This document shows, in pieces, positions 6,850 through 11,624 of a stretch of 11,624 nt of DNA; the stretch's first letter is position 1, and each line of letters opens with the position of its first letter. Both the position numbers and the translations under genes were made by a program. This DNA comes from a bacterium (GTDB taxonomy: Bacteria > Krumholzibacteriota > Krumholzibacteriia > LZORAL124-64-63). The stretch spans positions 1 through 11,624 of the forward strand of contig JABIBH010000134.1 in assembly GCA_018652925.1 (NCBI GenBank), given 5' to 3'. The notes beneath the pieces were generated by a model. That model did not search any database, was not told where the DNA came from, and saw only the letters and a list, made by a program, of their open reading frames with translations.

Positions 6850-7951
6850 TAGACTCTCCATTGATGTTATTTAAAAATCCTAAAATGTTTTCTGCAATTA
6901 CTTCAGCTGAATCAATTCGCCCCAACGCTGCACAGGATTTCCCCATCTCGGCAAGACGTGATTTATCCTCGATAAGAGCAGTTACAGTTGTGAACATTGA
7001 CTCTCCATTAAAGCTATCATCCTTGATCACAACAGCTGCACCAGCATTTTCAAAGTCAGATGCATTATAGAACTGATGATCATCGGTTGCGTAAGGGTAC
7101 GGTACTAGTATTGATGGTTTTCCAGCAACTGCCAACTCGGCCAAAGTCATTGCACCTGCACGACAGACTACAATGTCAGCCCACTGCAATGCAGATGGCA
7201 TATCATTGATATAACTATCGATATTAATCCTGTCGACAGGAAACTCACTATAGGCAGAAGTTATTTCAGCATGAGTGCCCATATCACCTGTCTGCAAGTG
7301 CAGATTCAGATGCGGCAGCTTGAGAAAATCGTTTGCAGCATCAGCAACAGCCCGATTGATTGTGCGTGCACCTCTGCTACCACCAAAGACAAGCAAATTT
7401 ACAGAGTTGTCAGCAACACGAGCTGAAATCTTGCCAAATTCTGCACGTACTGGATTGCCAGTTGCTAAAGTTCTGCCAATCGGAAAATATTTTTTGGCAG
7501 ATTCAAAACCGAGATAAATTCGTTTTGCATATTTACCCAACAATCGATTTGTAGAGCCAGGTATTGAATTCTGCTCTTGAATAAATACGGGATAACCGAG
7601 TAGAAACGCAGTCAGCAAAACCGGTACACTGACAAAGCCACCGGTACCAATTACGGCTTTTGGACGCAGTTTCAAAAGCAAAGTGAAAGACTGTATAATT
7701 CCGATGAAAAGATTTACTACAAACATCACCTGAGCGGTAAAGCCCAGACCTCTTGCCCCGGAAGCTGAAACGTAGGAAATGTTGTACCCAGCACCAGGAA
7801 CAAGCTGTGATTCAATCCCTTTTTTTGTACCAACAAAATTTATTTTGCAGTCAGGATCCGCAGACTGGAGAGCGCCCGCAATTGCGAGGCCTGGATAAAC
7901 ATGCCCCCCTGTCCCACCACCGGTTATTATATATGTAGATCTGCGAGCCAT
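6839..7951 (-). CDS. murG: Lipid II synthase, UDP-GlcNAc:lipid I GlcNAc transferase (MurG)
   Basis: GT-B-fold (GT28) glycosyltransferase on the cytoplasmic face of the inner membrane. It transfers GlcNAc from UDP-GlcNAc to lipid I, giving lipid II. It has 370 residues, normal for the family. Signature motifs are the G-loop GGGTGGHVYP (11-20), GTGGFVSVP (102-110), EQNSIPGSTNR (126-136), a second G-loop FGGSRGA (189-195), RAGAMTLAEL (264-273) and the donor-sugar motif PYPYATDDHQFYNA (284-297). The hydrophobic stretch around 74-94, rich in Phe, Val and Leu, corresponds to the membrane-association patch of the N-domain. The ATG at 7951 has an AGGA site about 6 nt upstream, and ftsW stops 14 nt before it. 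Its last codons overlap murC. Nothing looks broken. Confidence 0.97.
   Translation of the reverse strand: MARRSTYIITGGGTGGHVYPGLAIAGALQSADPDCKINFVGTKKGIESQLVPGAGYNISYVSASGARGLGFTAQVMFVVNLFIGIIQSFTLLLKLRPKAVIGTGGFVSVPVLLTAFLLGYPVFIQEQNSIPGSTNRLLGKYAKRIYLGFESAKKYFPIGRTLATGNPVRAEFGKISARVADNSVNLLVFGGSRGARTINRAVADAANDFLKLPHLNLHLQTGDMGTHAEITSAYSEFPVDRINIDSYINDMPSALQWADIVVCRAGAMTLAELAVAGKPSILVPYPYATDDHQFYNASDFENAGAAVVIKDDSFNGESMFTTVTALIEDKSRLAEMGKSCAALGRIDSAEVIAENILGFLNNINGESNVS
6854..6859 (-). promoter_or_regulatory. Ribosome binding site deciding the murC start
   Basis: GGAGAG on the minus strand, inside the last codons of murG, with its GGAG core 6 nt before the ATG at 6849. It argues for that ATG over the one at 6861, whose nearest purine-rich site (AGGA) is about 16 nt away. 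Confidence 0.55.
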
Positions 7952-7965
7952 CGTTTTCCTGTCTT

Positions 7966-9123
7966 TTATACTACAGTTCTTTTACTTACTCTGAACCGCT
8001 TTGTGCGCAAATCGATGCTGAACAGAACCCCGATTGCAGCCATATTTGTAATCAATGCTGATCCACCGTAACTGATAAATGGTAGAGGCAATCCCATTAC
8101 AGGTATAAGCCCTACAACCATCGCCAGATTGGCAAGTGCATAGATTGCAATAATCGTGGTTAATCCTGATGCTACAAGAAAACCGAATTTATCGCCAGCT
8201 CTAGCTGCAATTAGAAAACCTCTCCAGACCAACAATGCAAACAATGACAAGGTAACAACACAACCCAGCAAACCAAATTCTTCGCCAATTACTGCAAAAA
8301 TAAAATCTGTATGAGGTTCCGGTAAAAAAGCAAGACGCTGATGACTGTCGCCAACTCCCATGCCGGTTACACCGCCAGAACCGATTCCAAGCAACGATTG
8401 CTTGACCTGATAACTTACAGGATCACCGGTAATACCATGAAACCAGTCTGTTAATCGGCTATTAATTTTGGGAACCAGAAAATAGGCTGCAGCAATTATT
8501 GGGATCAAAGCGCCAATTATATATCCAACATACTTACCTGACATCCCTGCGATATATAGCATCGCAACAGTAACCACCAGCATAACCAGTGCATTCCCAT
8601 AATTTGGTTGTAATATCAAAGCAATTATTGTCGATGCAATCAAAGTAGATATAAATATCAACTGTCTTCTGTTTTTCTTTATACTATCGAGTCCCGCCCC
8701 AAATTGATGTGCAAGAAACAGCACCAGACCTACTTTGACAATTTCAACAGGCTGTATCGGCAAAAAAGAAGTGTTAATCCATCTACTGCAACCTGCGCGA
8801 GTTGTTACCAGACCGGTCTTGCTCAAAACGACAGTTGCAATAACAAGCAAAGTTCCTAACACCAGCAGAGAGTAACTGGGAATGCGGCTGTCCAGTTTTC
8901 TATAATTTGTGCTCGCTACTATTACCAGAACAACAATTCCGAGAGCCAGTCGCGCCAAATGACTAAACAGGTAATATGTATCGCTGGAAGCAGTTTTGTG
9001 AAAACTTCCTGCATTATAAACCATGACAGCACCTATCAAGCAGAGTACTGCAACTGCGCTAAGCAGCCCGTTATCACACATTTCAAAAGATGATCGTAAA
9101 TCCCTGTACCGTCGATTAATCAT
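7966..9123 (-). CDS. ftsW: SEDS-family lipid II polymerase FtsW
   Basis: Polytopic inner-membrane glycosyltransferase that polymerises lipid II at the septum with its class B penicillin-binding partner (not in this window). From the ATG at 9123 it has 385 residues and about ten hydrophobic segments. Motifs are CSRWI (112-116), QPVEIVK (124-130), QPNYGNAL (172-179), SLLGIGSGG (243-251), LPEPHTDFIFAVIGEE (267-282) and GLPLPFISYGGSAL (344-357). D273 in the HTD motif matches the catalytic Asp proposed for FtsW/RodA. Position 174 is Asn where relatives have Asp (QPDxG). The open frame extends 27 codons further up to 9204, but those codons lie inside murD and look unlike an FtsW N-terminus. The chosen ATG overlaps the murD stop by 8 nt, with AGGAG 13 nt upstream. 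FtsW rather than RodA is inferred from the cluster. Confidence 0.95.
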   Translation of the reverse strand: MINRRYRDLRSSFEMCDNGLLSAVAVLCLIGAVMVYNAGSFHKTASSDTYYLFSHLARLALGIVVLVIVASTNYRKLDSRIPSYSLLVLGTLLVIATVVLSKTGLVTTRAGCSRWINTSFLPIQPVEIVKVGLVLFLAHQFGAGLDSIKKNRRQLIFISTLIASTIIALILQPNYGNALVMLVVTVAMLYIAGMSGKYVGYIIGALIPIIAAAYFLVPKINSRLTDWFHGITGDPVSYQVKQSLLGIGSGGVTGMGVGDSHQRLAFLPEPHTDFIFAVIGEEFGLLGCVVTLSLFALLVWRGFLIAARAGDKFGFLVASGLTTIIAIYALANLAMVVGLIPVMGLPLPFISYGGSALITNMAAIGVLFSIDLRTKRFRVSKRTVV

Positions 9124-10432
9124 TACAAAACGCTTTCTCCTGAAGTGATTTTGCAGCTTCTGTAAATGCTCTGCCACGATCTGCATAATCGGTGAACATA
9201 TCAAAACTTGCGCATGCAGGGCTCAACAACACGGCACATTGCCCTGCAGATAATTCATAAGCTTTTTCAACAGCAGACTGCATGCTGTCAGCGAAATGCA
9301 AATCGATATGACCATCAAGTGCGGTCGCGATGTTTTCTGCTTCATCTCCAATTAAAACAACGGATTTTATAACTGAAGAATACTCAGCCAGTGGCGAATA
9401 GTCTTCACCTTTACCGCTACCACCTGCAATCAGAACCAAAGGAGAATCCAAACCAGACAACCCGGCACAAACTGCATGAACGTTGGTTGCTTTTGTATCG
9501 TTGATAAATACAACGTCTCCAAGTTCTGCAACTACTTCCTGCCGATGAGACAATGCTTCGAAAGATTTAAGCCCTTCTGAAATTTGAGAGATGTCAATGA
9601 TTGCAGAAATTGCTGTTACCGCAGCCATTACATTCAACATGTTTGGTGCGCCCGTCAAAGCAAGTTCATCAATATTGGTTACTGGTTGTTGGTCGCAATA
9701 AAGAACACCTTCTTCAATCCAGCAGTCGGCCGAGTCAGATTTTTCGCCAAACAGCTTCATTACTGGAGAGTTCCATTGCCTGGCCATTTCACATTCGGTC
9801 CAGGTTACTGCAGTACCTTCAGGCAATATCGATGAAAACAATTTTCGCTTTGTCTGGTAGTAATCATCAAGAGTTTCGTATCGGTCCAGGTGATCTGGAG
9901 CAAGGTTCAGAATAACTGCAACATCGACAGCAAACGTGTCAATAGTTTCAAGCTGGAAGCTACTCACTTCAATTACTGCCACTGAATCAGAACCCAGCGT
10001 GTCGGCAACAAGACTGAAAGGAGTTCCGGTATTACCAACGGCAATAGCATTGATTCCCAGAGAATTAATCAGATGAGCAGTCAATTCTGTGGTAGTAGTT
10101 TTTCCATTTGTACCTGTGATTGCAATAATACGACCGTTGAAAAACCTGGTAGCAAGTTCCATCTCTCCGATAATCGGAATTTTGCAGTTTTCAAGATATT
10201 CATGAGTCAGAGAAATACCCGGGCTGATTACAATCTCGTCCGGCTCTACAGTGAGTTCTTCAGCCCAGTTCTCTCCTGTAAAAACATAATCGAAATCTTT
10301 GGCATCTAAATTTTGTGTTTGAAAATCATCTACACCAATTACAGTTGCACCTTGTCTTTTAAGTAGGCCGGCAGCGGCCAAGCCACTGCGAGCCAATCCG
10401 AACACCAGCACTGTTTTTCCTGAATAATCCAA
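9116..10432 (-). CDS. murD: UDP-N-acetylmuramoyl-L-alanine--D-glutamate ligase (MurD)
   Basis: Cytoplasmic ligase that adds D-glutamate to UDP-MurNAc-L-Ala. Its 438 residues are typical. Motifs are an N-terminal Rossmann start VLVFGLARSG (8-17), the P-loop GTNGKTTTT (107-115), EVSSFQLE (155-162), NLAPDHLDRY (176-185), and YYQTKRKLF (191-199), where K195 aligns with the carbamylated lysine. LSHRQE (294-299), NDTKATN (311-317) and SPACASFDMF (404-413) follow. The substrate-contact SHR and DTK versions differ conservatively from the common PHR and DSK. The start is TTG at 10432: no ATG or GTG lies in frame between it and the mraY stop, the family N-terminus begins here, and GAGG (10441-10438) sits 5 nt upstream. 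mraY ends 7 nt before it, and ftsW overlaps its last codons. Confidence 0.97.
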   Translation of the reverse strand: MDYSGKTVLVFGLARSGLAAAGLLKRQGATVIGVDDFQTQNLDAKDFDYVFTGENWAEELTVEPDEIVISPGISLTHEYLENCKIPIIGEMELATRFFNGRIIAITGTNGKTTTTELTAHLINSLGINAIAVGNTGTPFSLVADTLGSDSVAVIEVSSFQLETIDTFAVDVAVILNLAPDHLDRYETLDDYYQTKRKLFSSILPEGTAVTWTECEMARQWNSPVMKLFGEKSDSADCWIEEGVLYCDQQPVTNIDELALTGAPNMLNVMAAVTAISAIIDISQISEGLKSFEALSHRQEVVAELGDVVFINDTKATNVHAVCAGLSGLDSPLVLIAGGSGKGEDYSPLAEYSSVIKSVVLIGDEAENIATALDGHIDLHFADSMQSAVEKAYELSAGQCAVLLSPACASFDMFTDYADRGRAFTEAAKSLQEKAFCND

Positions 10433-10437
10433 CTCTA

Positions 10438-10441
10438 CCTC
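10438..10441 (-). promoter_or_regulatory. Ribosome binding site of murD, supporting a TTG start
   Basis: GAGG on the minus strand, overlapping the mraY TGA stop and lying 5 nt before the TTG at 10432. The overlap of stop codon and ribosome site suggests that terminating mraY ribosomes reinitiate on murD. Confidence 0.55.
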
Positions 10442-11525
10442 ACTGTAATTTTAACGTGCTCAGCCCAACAAGAAGGAGCAATATACCAATTATCCAAAAG
10501 CGAACAACTATCTGAGTTTCCGACCATCCCAGTGCTTCAAAATGATGGTGAATCGGGGCCATGCGAAAAACGCGTTTACCGCTGCGCATTCTGAACGAGC
10601 CAACTTGAATCATCACACTCAATGCTTCGATAACAAACATGCCACCAATAACAGCAAGCAGCATTTCCTTTTTTACCAGAATAGCAATTGTACCAAGTGC
10701 CCCACCTAGAGCAAGACTACCGGTATCCCCCATAAATATCTTCGCCGGGTGCGCATTAAACCACAGGAACCCCAAAGCCGCTCCAACAACTGCACCACAG
10801 AACACAGTGAGCTCACCAGCACCGGGCAGATATACAATATTCAAATATCCTGAGTAAATAATGTTACCAGTCAGATAACTCAGTAATGCAAAGCCAGCAA
10901 ATGCAAAGGCACTTAAGCCGATTGCCAATCCATCAAGACCATCGGTCAAATTAACCGCATTGCTGGTACCAGTTACAACAAGTATCAAAAGAGGCAAGTA
11001 GAACCAGCCCCAGTCTAAAATTATGTTTTTGAAAAATGGGACTGCAGTACTTGTCGATAATTCTCCGCCATCAACATGAACCAGAATAATCCACAACAAA
11101 GCGCTGAAACCAACCTGGCCAGCCAACTTGAATCTGCCAATCATCCCTTTTGGTTTCTTCCTGACAACTTTCAAATAATCGTCAACAAAACCGATTGTAC
11201 CCATCCAGACTGTTGACAACAATGCAAGCTGAATAAATCTATTCCCAAGATTGGCCCACAACAGTGTTGGAATCACAATTGCAGCAATAATCAATACACC
11301 ACCCATTGTTGGTGTACCGACTTTGGCTTTATGACTTTCCGGGCCATCGCCACTGAAAGTCTCGCCAATCTGCAGCGATTGCAGTTTTGTAATTACAAAA
11401 TTGCCAAATATAAACGATATCAACAACGCAGTAACTGCAGCATAAGCAGTTCTGAAAGTAATGTATTGAAATACATTGAATGCAGTCCATTGATCCTGAA
11501 GTGGGTAAAGAAAATGGTAAAACAT
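10440..11525 (-). CDS. mraY: Phospho-N-acetylmuramoyl-pentapeptide transferase (MraY)
   Basis: Polytopic inner-membrane enzyme that transfers phospho-MurNAc-pentapeptide from UDP to undecaprenyl phosphate, giving lipid I. It has 361 residues, the standard length, with about ten membrane segments. Motifs are the N-terminal YPLxDxWxAFNVFQYITFR (7-25), GTPTMGG (70-76), GFVDDYLKV (112-120) with the magnesium-site Asp pair D115/D116, NLTDGLDGL (192-200), NAHPAKIFMGDTGS (257-270) with D267, and the substrate-loop MAPIHHHFE (322-330). All catalytic residues are present. The ATG at 11525 has AAGGGAG (11542-11536) 10 nt upstream and shares one base with the murF stop (TAATG). murD follows after 7 nt. 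This is one of the best-conserved genes of the window and the call is firm. Confidence 0.98.
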   Translation of the reverse strand: MFYHFLYPLQDQWTAFNVFQYITFRTAYAAVTALLISFIFGNFVITKLQSLQIGETFSGDGPESHKAKVGTPTMGGVLIIAAIVIPTLLWANLGNRFIQLALLSTVWMGTIGFVDDYLKVVRKKPKGMIGRFKLAGQVGFSALLWIILVHVDGGELSTSTAVPFFKNIILDWGWFYLPLLILVVTGTSNAVNLTDGLDGLAIGLSAFAFAGFALLSYLTGNIIYSGYLNIVYLPGAGELTVFCGAVVGAALGFLWFNAHPAKIFMGDTGSLALGGALGTIAILVKKEMLLAVIGGMFVIEALSVMIQVGSFRMRSGKRVFRMAPIHHHFEALGWSETQIVVRFWIIGILLLLVGLSTLKLQ

Positions 11526-11624
11526 TACTGAGCAACTCCCTTAGATCCATCATTAATTAACTCAAGGTAACCATCAATTACCAGCTCCATCTTTGACGAC
11601 CTCGACCCCTTTATCAACACAAGG
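11525..11624 (-). CDS. murF: UDP-MurNAc-tripeptide--D-alanyl-D-alanine ligase (MurF), C-terminal end only
   Basis: Only the last 32 codons and the TAA are in the window; the rest lies beyond the right edge. The visible end LVLIKGSRSSKMELVIDG matches the conserved MurF C-terminus (VLVKGSRxxxME), which is distinctive within the Mur ligase family. MurF adds D-Ala-D-Ala to UDP-MurNAc-tripeptide in the cytoplasm and so makes the MraY substrate. The TAA overlaps the mraY ATG by one base, which implies coupled translation. MurE ends can resemble this, but the KGS-R motif together with mraY immediately downstream favours MurF. Confidence 0.85.
   Translation of the reverse strand, partial: LVLIKGSRSSKMELVIDGYLELINDGSKGVAQ

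Noticed and set aside
11329..11553. 74-codon minus-strand frame overlapping the start of mraY and end of murF
   Set aside because: It is out of frame with both genes. The mraY frame and the murF C-terminus in the third frame explain the region.
1..11624. CRISPR array, tRNA or rRNA genes, insertion sequence, prophage or defence genes
   Set aside because: I saw no direct-repeat/spacer pattern, cloverleaf, transposase or terminal inverted repeat. Nearly all bases are explained by tightly packed division and wall genes.

Overview
The window is the 3' part of a division and cell wall (dcw) cluster. Every gene lies on the minus strand, so transcription runs from high to low coordinates. In that order it holds the last 32 codons of murF, then mraY, murD, ftsW, murG, murC, ftsQ, ftsA, ftsZ, a 551-residue tetratricopeptide (TPR) protein that I cannot name, and the first 89 codons of a second, exported TPR-like protein cut by the left edge. 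I see no RNA genes, mobile elements, CRISPR arrays or long repeats. The proposed genes cover all but about 225 bases.

The organism is a bacterium that makes peptidoglycan and divides by FtsZ. Base composition is moderate, roughly mid-40s percent GC by eye, and uniform along the window. An exported protein and a complete FtsQ/FtsW/MurG/MraY set do not fix the lineage. MurC is followed directly by FtsQ with no murB or ddl between them, which from general knowledge is the order in Bacteroidota/Chlorobi-type (FCB) clusters rather than in Proteobacteria. The TTG start of murD and the diverged FtsA, FtsZ and FtsW motifs suggest a less-sampled lineage. An FCB-related or candidate-phylum bacterium is my best guess, at low confidence.

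Right part (about 11624 to 5485), murF to murC: this is the lipid II supply line. MurF and MurD (cytoplasmic ligases) and MurC build UDP-MurNAc-pentapeptide, MraY moves it onto undecaprenyl phosphate, MurG adds GlcNAc, and FtsW (a SEDS polymerase) uses lipid II at the septum. Genes are packed tightly: murF/mraY overlap by 1 nt, mraY/murD are 7 nt apart, murD/ftsW overlap by 8 nt, ftsW/murG are 14 nt apart and murG/murC overlap by 11 nt. This points to one transcript with coupled translation.

Middle (5485 to 1955): ftsQ overlaps the murC stop by one base (TGATG), ftsA follows after 20 nt, and ftsZ follows after the only real gap of the window (154 nt). The ftsZ start has the strongest Shine-Dalgarno site of the window. 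FtsA is the membrane anchor of FtsZ, and both keep their C-terminal interaction elements, but several normally invariant positions differ.

Left part (1952 to 1): the TPR protein starts 2 nt after the ftsZ stop, and the exported TPR-like protein starts 28 nt after that. These two unnamed genes are the only non-textbook content and the best candidates for a lineage-specific division or envelope function. The rest is an ordinary housekeeping region, and I see no sign of an unknown defence or mobile system.
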